The notes below the pieces were generated by a model. It did not search any database and was not told where the DNA came from. It saw nothing but the letters and a program-made list of their open reading frames with translations. A stretch of 64,000 nt of DNA from Brachionus plicatilis (taxonomy: Eukaryota; Rotifera; Eurotatoria; Ploima; Brachionidae): assembly GCA_010279815.1 (NCBI GenBank), contig QEOQ01000226.1, forward strand, positions 642,976 through 706,975, in the 5' to 3' direction. This document shows positions 1-10,817 of the stretch, in pieces. The translations under genes were made by a program, and so were the position numbers. Positions within the stretch are counted from its first letter, which is position 1. Every line of letters begins with the position of its first letter.

Positions 1-2152
1 CATTCTTTTAGCGTATAACTTAAGGTTATTATCACTTTTATTTTTTATTCCTGCACATTTATTAATTTTACTGCTTTTTAAAATTTTTTTTTGGGGTAAA
101 ATAATTTTATTTACTGCTCAAATAATCTTAGCTCATTATATATTAATGATCTATTATATTAATATTATACTTTAATGATCGTTTTATCCAACCAAAAACA
201 AAAAATTCTCAATCTTGAGATTTAAATAATTAACAATCGAAAAAAATACCATCACTTTTACATCGATATGTCATACAGAAAAAACAAAATAAATTATTTA
301 GCTAAAATCGAAAATAAAAAAATAATAAAAAATTTTCTTTTTCAAGGAAAGTTTACTCGAAAGCTGAGATTCAATAAAGAATTGATAAAAAATTAAGAGA
401 AAAGCTAAATTCAAATCCTTAACTTATTACCTAATGTCACGGTTAAAATTAATGGAAATTGGAGATACAAATCGACTAATTGTGGTTGAAAAAGACGAAA
501 ACTCAGTAAAATATGTTCTTTGTGTTGTGCAAACAAACACAGAAAACAAAAACATCAGAAGATTATATTTAAATTTTTTTTTTAATTATTAGAAGTCAAA
601 TTTTTTATTACAAAACGGATAATTTATATTTATAAAAGAATTTCCATTTTAGTTTATTAAAAAAAAATTAATGCTAGACCATTCGCCTTCATTTTCAATT
701 TCAATTCAAATTGCCTTAAGAATTTTTTGAAACTAAAATTTTAAATTTAAGTTGAATAGCGATTTTACTTTTTTTAAATAATTGATATAATTTTGACAGT
801 TCTCAGTTAGCAAAAAAATTTTTGCTTCATCTAAATCAGCATCATTTAAAATACTTTTTTGCATTACAGAAATTAATACTCAAGTAATTTTGTTTAAATT
901 TAAAAAGAAATGACAAGTTTCTGATCTATTTTTAGATAATTATCTTGATGAAGTTTAAAGCTTAGATCATACTCTTGATCTCCAAAAGAAAGTGAATAAT
1001 CACCAAGAATCTCAAAATAAATATCTGAATCCACGTAAATTAACGTAAAATATGGTATAGTCCTTGTTTTAAATTACCAGTGTATATTTTATGATCGATC
1101 AATTCTATTAGTAAATAAAACTGTTTTTCTTCTTTCATTATCATTTAACATAAATTATATAATTTTGCTTAATAAAAAAGTAGAATTGACAAATTGGGCC
1201 TGGTAAATTTTGTTATCACTGGTCATATTTTTATCAGACTTTCTTTAGAAGGTAAATTTTATGATCAAAAAACACTTCCTTTTTTATCTTGATCTAATAA
1301 TTAATTAAAAATTTGAATTTATTTAAAAAATCATGTTTGATACTGGTTTTTCCAATATATAATTAAGTTAAAAAAAAATTAATTTTTTATTTAACTTTTT
1401 TAAAAATTTTTTGTTTATCCTTTGTCACTATATGAACCGAATTGTAATAAACAAAGAATTATTGAGATCTAAATTAAAAACCAGATTACAGAACTCAAAT
1501 TTTTCATCAAAATTAATACCATAATATTCTAAATTATCAAAATATTGTTCTAGTTCAAAAAAAAAAATTTCTATTTGTACAAAACATCCAGCTTTGGTCA
1601 AAAAAATGTTTAAAATCGACTATATATATCGATTGATAATTTTTTATAATTGTGCAAAATTGTTTCTTCGAGGATACAAAATTGTGAAAATTTGAACCAT
1701 TTTTGCACAATTAGAAAATAATCATAAAGTTTTTAATTTTTGTACTAAAATTTCACATTGTCGCTACAATTCAATATGAACTAAACAGAAAATTTTTCAA
1801 AGTACAGCATCATTTCATGCAGCTAAGCCACTGTAGATAAGTATACATGAATAACAAAATGTTCAATTTTTTTGAAAAGACAATTTTAATTTATTATAAG
1901 AGATAATTTGATTTATAAAAAAAATTTAAAATTAAATAAGTCGAATTAAGAGTTATGTTAGCTCTAAATTTTGAAAATTTTATTCATTCTTGAGTTTGGG
2001 TATTGATCTTTACTAACACACTTACACTCACACTTAAAACTAAACTTTTTAAGTGTGTTTGTGTGGATGGTTCTATTAAAAACATTCATCTAAAACACAC
2101 AAAATATAATCAAAAGATATTTATTCTAAAAATCATACAAATAAAACAACAC
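1..2152. other. AT-rich intergenic DNA, no gene recognised
   Basis: No reading frame of useful length or recognisable motif is visible on either strand. The stretch is homopolymer-rich with scattered short words such as ACGTAAA that also occur in the mariner-like repeats further along. A loose hairpin (ATTGTGCAAAA/TTTTGCACAAT) spans about 1648-1710. The plus frame at 2003-2227 has no domain and overlaps the end of a real minus-strand gene, so I do not call it. Confidence 0.5.
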
Positions 2153-5100
2153 TTAAAAAAATTTTTTTTTAAATTTACACTTCGAATGGTCGTCAAGAAT
2201 GACAGGTATCGAGGGTCGCTGCTGTAAAGGGTCTTGAAATTGTCCGGACAAAACTTGCGGAGATCTTGGCGGAATACGGGCATCTCCCATTTCGTTCAGG
2301 TTACTACTGCTCAAATTGAAATAGACCGGGTTGTCAAGGAATACAGATAGATTCGATGACGAGCTGGATTGACTCGTGTAGTTAGCTTGACACTGAGCGT
2401 AAGCTGGTAGACGTGCATTACCATTCTGCACATTACTCTGCACCGAGTTCACGCGTACACTGGAACATGAACTAGAATTACTGGATTGTCTTGTACGCTG
2501 GCTTTCTTCATTATTTATGTCCAAAAGCTGGCTGGTACAACTCATACATGACAAAGACGAAAGCGAATTTTTGTGTGAACAATATTTACACAATATAAAC
2601 TCATTTAGTTGACGTTCTCTATTACATATCCCACAATGTGATGTGTTGTATGGATTTTGATAAGTACAGTTAGAACATGTCCAATTTGTGCCTTTTAAAT
2701 AAAAAAGATAAAAAAAATCAAGTCTCGATTGAATGGTACTGGCTCGTTATGATTACCAAGAACAATATTAATCAATAACTTTTAAAAAAATTTTAAATAG
2801 GTCCTAGTTGTGTTAAAATGGATCTAAAATGAAATTATTGATATATCTGATTTTTCATGAGTTCGTCTCAGAGTTAAAAAAAATTGATTAAATTTAATTG
2901 GAAAAATATTTCTAGAAAAAATTAAAAGCGGTCTTAGCACTCAAAGAATTGAAATTTTTAATTTTTTTTAAATCTATTTTTGAAAATTAGAATTTATAAA
3001 TTCAATTTTTTTTAATCATAATTCTTGACTTGAGAATTCCGATTTTGAATTTCTGGTTTTAGAAAAATTTTTCCACATTAAATAATTGAAGTGTAAAAAA
3101 ATATGTTAGAAATTTTTTTTAATATGCTAGAATTAAAAAAAATAATTCATGAAATAATAAAATATAAACACAAATGAATCAAGTGTATTAATTTTTAGGT
3201 CCAAAGAACCTGAAAAAGAAAATAAAAGGGAGCCCCTTATATTCAGCGAAATACTGTACTTGTTAAAATATTTTTATAATTTCATGGAAAAAAACTTAAT
3301 TTATTTAATATCGAATTATTTGATTTTGAAAAAAAATAATAAGAATTAAATTGTAAAATTACATTAAAATCTATTAATTATCCACTCTTTTTGACATTTT
3401 AGTTATTTGGACTAAGAAATTTTGATAAAACAAACTACTTTAATTGTCTATTCATCTTATAATTCACAAGAAAGTACGAAGCCGAGCATTTAAATTTAAT
3501 TCCAATTGTCAAATATTTTCTTAATGATATGTTTTAAAATTTTGTAATTAAATTTTAGTTGAATTTTGGAGTTAAAGAGTTTGTTATTGACAAAAATTCC
3601 TCTCCGCTTAGAACATCGGAAACTCATATACAAGATACCTTTGTCAACTCTTTAGCATATTTTAGGTTTACTTCATTTAAAAAAAAATATTTTAAAATTT
3701 TATTCCAGAAAAAAAATCATCTAAAAATATCTAAACACAAGTTTTATGAAAAAAACTTTAAATTCAGGATAAAAGGGGGAAATTAGAGGTAACCGGGTAA
3801 AATAATGGGTCATAGCAAACTTGTCTTTTTGTCAAAATACTAAATGGATAAGTCAAAGCCTTGAGGAAAAAAAATATCAAGAAATAGATCACCCGTTTAG
3901 GCCATCTTTTAATGAATCAATAATCCAGCGGCGTAGCCAGTGGGGCTGAGGTGGGTGCTCAAGCTCCCCTATTCAAAAATTAATAGTGGATGAGCCCCCC
4001 TTTAAAAAGTTCTAAATATCAAAATAGTTTTAATTTTTTAATTAAATTTTAAATTAAAAAAAATTAAGAAAATTAAGATTTTCTCAATTAATTTGTTTTT
4101 TTTTGAATTCTATCTAATACCGTCTAATTTACTTAAAAAATATTTTTCAACTTTGAGCCCCCCATTTGAAAATGTATAGCAACGTTTAGCTTTGAATTTT
4201 GACCAACTCTGATTCAGATGTAGATTTCCGAACACAATTTTTAATTTCAGAAAAAAGGCATTTTTTAACAATTTTTTAATAATAAATAGCTAAACTTTTT
4301 TAAACGTAATTTATTTAATCTTTAAATTGGAAAAAATTTTACATAGTTTCGCATTATTATATTTAGATTAATATTAAAATACCATTTAAAGCGTTGATTT
4401 GAGCCTTAATTTGTCTAACTTATGGTGGATTTAAAATTCTTTTTTAAAGTCTTCAAATAAATATTCTAAAAGAACCAATTAAAGATCAATTAGTAAATAA
4501 AAATTTTTCTTTTTTATTTAAAATTTTTAACTTTTAATATTTAATTAAAAAAATACCGTATTCCCTTGTTCGATAATGCAGCGGCCACAACCTAGAACAC
4601 ATCATTGGCGCAGGCGCTATACTAAATCTCGCCCATGTTAAATTCAACTTAACTTGTGTTGCATGCGCCAAAACCGTATTTCGGGTTGTGGCGATGCACT
4701 ATATCCAGGGTCTTGAGAATGGTGCTGCATTATTTGAATGATTTGAAAAGAAAATATAAAAATAATTCAAGACAATATTTTTTAATTTTAAATTCTTTTT
4801 TATTTTTAAACTTTAATGCCGCACCAAATACTTAATTAAAAAAAATTCTTTTTTTTTTTTTAAATATTATCCCTTTGCTAAACTTAAATAATGCAGCACC
4901 ATTCTCAAGACCCTGGATATAGTGCATCGCCACAACCCGAAATACGGTTTTGGCGCATGCAACACAAGTTAAGTTGAATTTAACATGGGCGAGATTTAGT
5001 ATAGCGCCTGCGCCAATGATGTGTTCTAGGTTGTGGCGCTGCATTATCGAACAAGGGAATACGGTACAAAAAGCTTAATTGATCATATTTATTGAGATTT

Positions 5101-5909
5101 ACCTAACTAAGATTTGATCATGTGATCACGATAATGAACTTCAAGTTGCCATAGGACCGAAAGAATTGTAGTTACTGACATAAACAGTAAAGGATAAAAT
5201 AGATGACAAAGAATTACGAAGAAAATTTTTGTAAATAAAAATGCTTACTTTGGATTATTTTAAGCTCCAGTTCTGCTTTCTCGTTTGTTAAATTTCTAAT
5301 TTCATTTCTCAGATTTTCAATATCGGTATGTGACCTAAATTGCTGACGTTTAGTCGTCAGGTGATTTTTAATTTCGCTAATGGTTTTATCAAAGTTTTTT
5401 TTTTCATCTATTTCTGAATTTATTTTAGCCTTTAGGAGCTCAAGGCCCTTTTGCTGCAGTTGAATGCGCTCTTGGGTCGTCAATTGACTCAGCTTTTTTC
5501 TCAGCTCTTCCCTGGTCTCAGCATCCATTTTAAAATTACTAGTCTTCGGACACTGAATCAGAGGAACATGTGATAGTTGTCCCGGGCTTGATATTAAATG
5601 CTTAAACTCCTTATTTTCTACATTTGACACGTTCTGAGAGCTAGAGCTGTGTGGCATTTTTTTCGGATTTTTCCACAAAAACCTGGCCAGCCGTGACAAA
5701 GTTCCATTGTGTCCATGGCCAGAAGATGAAGTCGAATTGGCTTGAACTTCACTTAAGTTAATATCTGTTAGATTTGAATGGCTTCGGCTTCGACTTTGAT
5801 CCATGTTCTGGGCAGAACTGGGAGGCTCATGCGATATACTGGATGTATATGGATGAAGATAAAAATTGGATTTGCTATCGTTTGATTTCTTTCTATAATT
5901 TAATTTCAT
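2153..5909 (-). CDS. Coiled-coil protein with NZF/RanBP2-type zinc finger (TAB2/3-like layout)
   Basis: Two exons are read: 5909-5249 and 2691-2153. The donor is CCAAA|GTAAGC, the acceptor TTTAAAAG|GCAC, and the phase-1 join gives an in-frame Ser-Thr-Asn-Trp. The start is the ATG at 5909, directly preceded by an in-frame stop. The product is about 399 aa. It has a Ser-rich, likely disordered N-terminus (1-125) and a charged coiled coil (about 128-220). Next comes a W-x-C-x2-C-x10-C-x2-C finger (NWTCSNCTYQNPYN, then CGIC), then a second C-x2-C-x10-C-x2-C pair lacking the Trp, and a Ser/Asn-rich tail. NZF fingers commonly bind ubiquitin. Coiled coil followed by NZF resembles TAB2/TAB3, but there the finger is at the very C-terminus, so orthology is uncertain. 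The 3' end is also uncertain: GT-rich sequence just before the stop at 2153 could be a donor to another exon. The 2.56-kb intron contains an inverted-repeat element. Confidence 0.6.
3925..4190. repeat. Possible degraded hAT-like terminus
   Basis: Within the intron of the zinc-finger gene, the stretch from 3925 carries GGCGTAGCCAGTGGGG and C-rich words (AGCCCCCC at about 3994 and 4155) unlike the surrounding AT-rich DNA. A terminus with the word GGCGTAGCCAG is common in animal hAT-type non-autonomous elements. I could not match a clean right terminus or a target duplication, so this is only a possible element. Confidence 0.25.
4556..5064. repeat. TA-flanked inverted-repeat element (foldback/MITE)
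   Basis: The arms 4554-4735 and 4886-5066 are reverse complements along their whole length, about 181 bp each; the only difference I see is one extra G in the left arm. They enclose a spacer of about 150 bp. The outer ends read TA|CCGTATTCCC and GGGAATACGG|TA, consistent with a TA target duplication as in Tc1/mariner-type elements. The arms are less AT-rich than the spacer and flanks. The element lies in the large intron of the coiled-coil/zinc-finger gene. Near-identity of the arms suggests a recent insertion or ongoing homogenisation. The 70-codon minus frame inside the right arm has no features of a protein. Confidence 0.8.
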
Positions 5910-6673
5910 TTATTATCTTGAAGAAGAACTGTTAGGAAGGTGCACTGCTCGAAGAACGCCGTAAGTCTAATAAAAATTTTTGTATATTTTATTAATATTT
6001 TGAATATATGCCTTAGACTGCAAAGCTTATTTTTTTATTAATATCATAATTTATTATAATCAGTTTTGAAGCCTTTGAGATACCTGGAATTTTTTGCATT
6101 TTTTGGTTGTTAAGGGAGTCACATTTGAAATTGTTAATTTTGAATTTTTATTATTTAATAATAATATTTATAATATTATTTTTAATTCTTTGTGTTAAAA
6201 ATACTTTAATCATATTTTTAATCTAGTTTCTAAATAATTTTCAAAGAGCTTGTGCACATTTTTACAGAAAAAATGCTCCATAAAATTTTTTTATCTGCAA
6301 AAAAAAACTTATTCTTTTAGGACAGCCCTATTTGTCAGGAATACAAACATATAGTTGCTTTTTTAGTAGGTTTGGGGCGCTTCATTGTATTTAACTTTAA
6401 ATATAACCACCATTTTTAAAGATATTATTTGAAAAAGATAAATTCTAGATATAAAATGATTTTTTTTTGTGAACCAAAATTTAAAAAATAGTCCAATACA
6501 ACGTATTCTATTAAAAGAAAATTTTTTAATTAGTTATCTAAATATTTTTCTTCTTATAAATCTTTAGAATTATATCTAATTTTTAAACCCTCAATTTATT
6601 TTTTCCTTATTTTTTTTGGAGCAAACTTTTGCTAGAAATATGCACAGCTCTCTTGAGTAAGTTCTTTTGAAAA
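5910..6673. other. Intergenic, nothing recognised
   Basis: This lies upstream of the minus-strand zinc-finger gene and should hold its promoter and 5' UTR. Homopolymer-rich sequence prevents a confident TATA or initiator call. No coding frame or repeat with matched ends is seen. Confidence 0.4.
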
Positions 6674-6744
6674 CAGAGTTGTTAAGTCACAAGTCTTAAA
6701 TTTTTGTTACTAAGACTTAAAACTGTGACTTATAAACAAGTCTG
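6674..6744. repeat. Very short hAT-type MITE (CAGAGTTG termini)
   Basis: The 71-bp element begins CAGAGTTGTTAAGTCAC and ends GTGACTTATAAACAAGTCTG. The ends are inverted copies of each other and match the termini of the larger element at 46614-47154. Flanking octamers are TTTGAAAA and TCTGAAAA, an 8-bp target duplication with one mismatch. Both properties are typical of hAT elements. It is too short to encode anything. Confidence 0.6.
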
Positions 6745-8812
6745 TCTGAAAAAAATAATTTTCAAATTTTAGTATTTTCATATTTAGAAAAATTTTAATT
6801 TTTTTCAATCAAAAAAATAATCTCAATTTTTGTCGAGGCTTTAAAAGAAAAGTTTTCGAAATTAATACAAAAAATTTGATTTGTAAAAATAAAAATATTT
6901 TCAGATTAAAAATTGGTTAGCTTATAATATAATCTGTGAAATCATAACAAAAATTAATTAAATTAATTAAAATTAAAAGTCCGAATTCTGTAAAAATATT
7001 TCAAAAATTTAAATTTTCAAAATTTCTGCTTCATTTATTTTAACTATTTCCTTCATTACTGTAGCACAAAACTTAATACCTTAATTCTAATAAGTATCTT
7101 TTTACTTTTAAAATTAAATTTTTAGAATAAAAGTTTGAGTCAAATTGGACTTATTAATATGCAAAAATATAGTCAAACTTTCAAAATTTGAAAAATAATC
7201 AAAGTTATTTTAATTACCGTAAACCTTTGCAAAATTTACCAAATATTAAGAGGTTGATAATTTAAAAGTTACTCTAAATTACTTTAAATTTTCAACTCAT
7301 TACTATAGATCGAAAAATCGGCTTTGAAAAAGTAGCTTTAAAAATTGAATTTTTAATTTAGTACTAGTGTAAGATTAAAATTAATTGGTAAAATTTTCGT
7401 AAATTAATAACGAGTTAAATATTAAACAATACAAATAAAAGTGCATGAGTTTGACTTTCAGATTCAAGATTAAAGAACTTTTTTAAAAAATATAAATAAT
7501 TTTCTAATATATCTCTTTCTAAACTAAAAAGCTCATTTTTTAGTTAATTTACTTAGTTAGAATAAAATTAAAAAAAAAAGATTCGTCGAAAAATTGAATC
7601 CTTATTTTGATCTAACATTCAAAAATTTAAGTAAAATAAGAAATATATTTGAATATTGATGCCTTGAATTCTTATATGGATCAACGAATTATCAATTTAA
7701 TTCTTTTTCAAGAATTTCGCTTGTGCGAAACCAAAGTAACAAAAGATTTTAAACATTAATTATTTAATTTTTTTAAAATTTAAATTACATCGCTAGAATT
7801 GGCGTTAACTGAATAAATAAATAAATAAAATTCTTTTTCAAGCTGGTAATAAAATAAGAAAAGGTATTAAAAAAATTTGTTTTTTGATTATAGATTAGTA
7901 CTATAAGTGGATAAATTTTTAAATAAAGCCGAATAAAATTCAAAACATTTTTTTTGCGATTAATTGATGATTTAGTTTCTTAGCGTAAACTAAATCATCA
8001 ATTAATCGCAAACTTGTGCTTCATTTTTTCAATTACCAAATCATTGATCATTTTTACAAAAAAAAACAAAAAATCATAATTTTTAAATATTAAGTTTTTA
8101 AACGAGTTAAATAAACGAATTTTTGATCAGTCTTCTACAAGGACACTAGCCTGTTGATTAACCTTGAAAATTAAAATTCAATTTTGTGTTAATAAATGGA
8201 TGCATAAAAAAATTAGTATATCTTTCATTAAATAATTTTTTCATTTATATACTAAGACTTTTTTTTTGTTACCAATCAATGTTAAAGTTAATGGATATTT
8301 CCTATTATTAACTAATATTTTGATTCATTATTTTTTCTTTAAAGTTTCTAATAATGACTTAAGCTAACTATTTGTTACTAATTCTGGGGTATGTATAAAT
8401 TTCCTTCCTAAATTATCCTACAGAAAATTTTATTCGTCTAAATACTAAAAAATTCAAATATTGTTAATCAAGATATTTTTTTTAAATAAATTTATTTTAT
8501 TTATTTTCTTTTGTTTATCAAAAATTTAGATCATAATGTTTCATGTGGAAAAAATAAGATGTTAAACAATTCATCAATTAACTAATGATCAAATCATTCA
8601 GAATTTTGTTTTTTCGAAAATAAAGAAAAGAAAAAAATTTTATTTTATTTTTGATTTTCAAGCCTACCCTACAATCTTTTATTTTTCATGACTTGTTCAT
8701 GACAATAATTTCCAAAATTTTACATTAAACAAAATTGATGCTTATCCTTATGTTTTTAGCTTTTTAATTATTCAAAGTGATATTTTTAAAATGAACAAAA
8801 AATTTTTTTATT
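6745..8812. other. AT-rich intergenic DNA with one perfect hairpin
   Basis: No gene is recognised. Frames are short and low-complexity. Apart from the hairpin listed separately at 7953-8012 I see no element with matched ends. Confidence 0.4.
7953..8012. repeat. Perfect 26-bp hairpin
   Basis: The arms 7953-7978 and 7987-8012 are perfect reverse complements (TTTGCGATTAATTGATGATT and onward) around an 8-nt loop. There is no T-tract or neighbouring gene to suggest a terminator. A tiny foldback element or a replication/cruciform hotspot are alternatives. No function is claimed. Confidence 0.75.
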
Positions 8813-8820
8813 ATTCATTA

Positions 8821-9337
8821 GGCATCTTGAAGTTGCAGATCAATTCAAAATATCGTTTCAATTCAAAGAGTTTATCTTTAGATATTAAAATTAATCTTTA
8901 AATATATTTGAACAATTTTAGTGTAATATGATTTACATGTTATGTAGATTAAAAAAATTAAATAATTAAAAAAAAATATTTTCTAAATGCATTGATAAAA
9001 TCGATTTTAAAATTTAAATTTTTTTAAATTGATTTTTTGTAGAGTTTATTTTGAAATTTTTTATTTCAAAAGTATTTGTATTTAGCACTCAAAATTAAAA
9101 TGTAAAATTAAAAATGATTTTCAAATATTAAAATTCCAAATAAGTAATAAAATAAAAAGATCGATATTTTCTATAAATATTTTTGGAAAAGATTTTTTTA
9201 TTTTTTAAATCTACATTGCATGTAAAGCATAATACATTACAGTTATTTAAATTAAATCAAAGATTTAGTTTAATATCTAAGGATAAACTTTTTGAATTGA
9301 AATGATATATTGAATTGATCATCAACTTCAAGATGCC
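8821..9337. repeat. Foldback element with 8-bp target duplication ATTCATTA
   Basis: The left terminus GGCATCTTGAAGTTG is mirrored at the right end as CAACTTCAAGATGCC, and imperfect inverted similarity extends about 140 bp inward on each side. Exact octamers ATTCATTA lie at 8813-8820 and 9338-9345. An 8-bp duplication fits hAT, P or Merlin superfamilies, and the GG start would suit Merlin. No transposase is present. The same terminus occurs alone near 27609, so it belongs to a dispersed family. Confidence 0.75.
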
Positions 9338-9345
9338 ATTCATTA

Positions 9346-9762
9346 GCTCATTATCAGTTTGACCAGCACGAAAATTAAAAGTATTTTAAAAAAGTATTTT
9401 TTCTCACATGATCAACTTTATAGAGTTTCAAATTTAGAAAATAATATTGTTTGAAAAAATTTTCGATAAAGTTGTATTTTTTAAAATTTTACTAGACTAG
9501 AAAAAATTTTTTAATTTTTTTATAATCATTGTTTGTCGACAGTCTTAATAAACCATTCCAACTTTTCAGTTTATAAATTGGATTGGTTTTAAGACCAGTA
9601 TTTTTATCAAATAAATAATTTTTTTTTTATATTAAATTAATATTAAATAATTTTAATATAAAATAATTCAGATTTATCTATTTTTTATATTGAATCTATT
9701 TTTTTATTTATTTTGTATAAATTCATAATTTAATAATATTGGATAGCCTTTTTTGGATAACA
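9346..9762. other. Intergenic, nothing recognised
   Basis: AT-rich sequence without a plausible exon or a matched repeat end. Confidence 0.35.
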
Positions 9763-9889
9763 TTTTTCCACAAAAACCTGGCCAGTTGTGACAAAGCTCT
9801 ATTGTATCCATGGCCAGAAGAAGAAGTCGAATTGGCTTGAACTTCACTTAAGTAAATATCTGATAAATTTGAATGACTTTAAATGATTA
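9763..9889 (-). pseudogene. Duplicated exon fragment of the coiled-coil/zinc-finger gene
   Basis: About 127 bp here closely matches 5663-5790, part of exon 1 of the minus-strand zinc-finger gene, in the same orientation. Shared words include CACAAAAACCTGGCCAG and ATGGCCAGAAGA. Scattered substitutions, including ones that change codons, and loss of similarity on both sides show a broken partial copy about 4 kb upstream of the parent. No terminal repeats are obvious at its edges, so the mechanism is unknown. Confidence 0.8.
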
Positions 9890-10817
9890 AAAATGTATTC
9901 AAGACTTAATTTTTATTATCTTATTTAATAGATTTAAATTTTATTACAAAGAGATCAAAACGATTATATTTGAAAAATTTAAAGAAATAGCATTAATAAA
10001 AAAAAATTATAAAAAAAATAGCTTAACATTGAAACATTGAAACTTTGTAAAGTCTTTACAATTTATACGTTTAAAGCCTAAAATAAATCGTTGAAGTATT
10101 TTTAAATTAAATTTAGATATGTTTTTTGACGAAAATAATTTACCAAAATTGAATAAATTTACGTAAAATTGAGTAAAAAACAATAAAATTATTTTTGAAT
10201 TATGAAAAAAAAAGTGAAAAAATCTTAAAAATTTTTTGAATATTTACTAAAATATCCTTTTGGGCTTTTAATATTTTGCAATTTTTTACAAAACAAAAAA
10301 AAGTATTTAAAAAGAGATCCTTAAATAAACAAAAATAAAAAAATTAAAATAAAACTTTAGTCTTTGATAAATTAAAATTTAATGAAATATCTTTAAAAAT
10401 TAAAAAAATTCTTTTATTCATAAATTGTTTTCTAACTAAATCCAATGATATTCTTTACAAAAGGTGAAACAAAATGAAAAGAGCCAAAACAAATTTCTAA
10501 TCTGACTCTGAAGAATGGTTCAAAAATTTTTTTCTTTATATGAAATCTCTGATTTTTAAAATAATTTAATAACTTTTAAATATTTGTAAAAATTAATTAA
10601 GAAATTTTAATTTTTGAAAAAAAATTTTTAATTTTCAATGAAGTAAAACAGGATCAACTAAAAAAAAAATTAACTCAAGATCAAAATAAAATTGACTTAT
10701 CATGAGGTCAATAAAAAGACAAAAAGAAAATTGGTGTTTCTATAGTGATCAAAAAAATTCAAGATAAATTAAAAAAATTCAAAAATATTATCCGAGGATT
10801 GCTATTTTCTAGTACAA
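9890..10817. other. Region upstream of SDCCAG8, no gene recognised
   Basis: AT-rich with short unrelated frames. It presumably includes the promoter and 5' UTR of the plus-strand gene starting at 10818, but no motif can be assigned with confidence. Confidence 0.35.

Noticed and set aside
3559..3786. 75-codon plus frame in the zinc-finger gene intron
   Set aside because: Starts at a non-ATG codon and becomes Lys/Phe low complexity; no motif.
4832..5044. 70-codon minus frame
   Set aside because: Lies entirely within one arm and spacer of the inverted-repeat element; no domain, and the same sequence is mirrored in the other arm.
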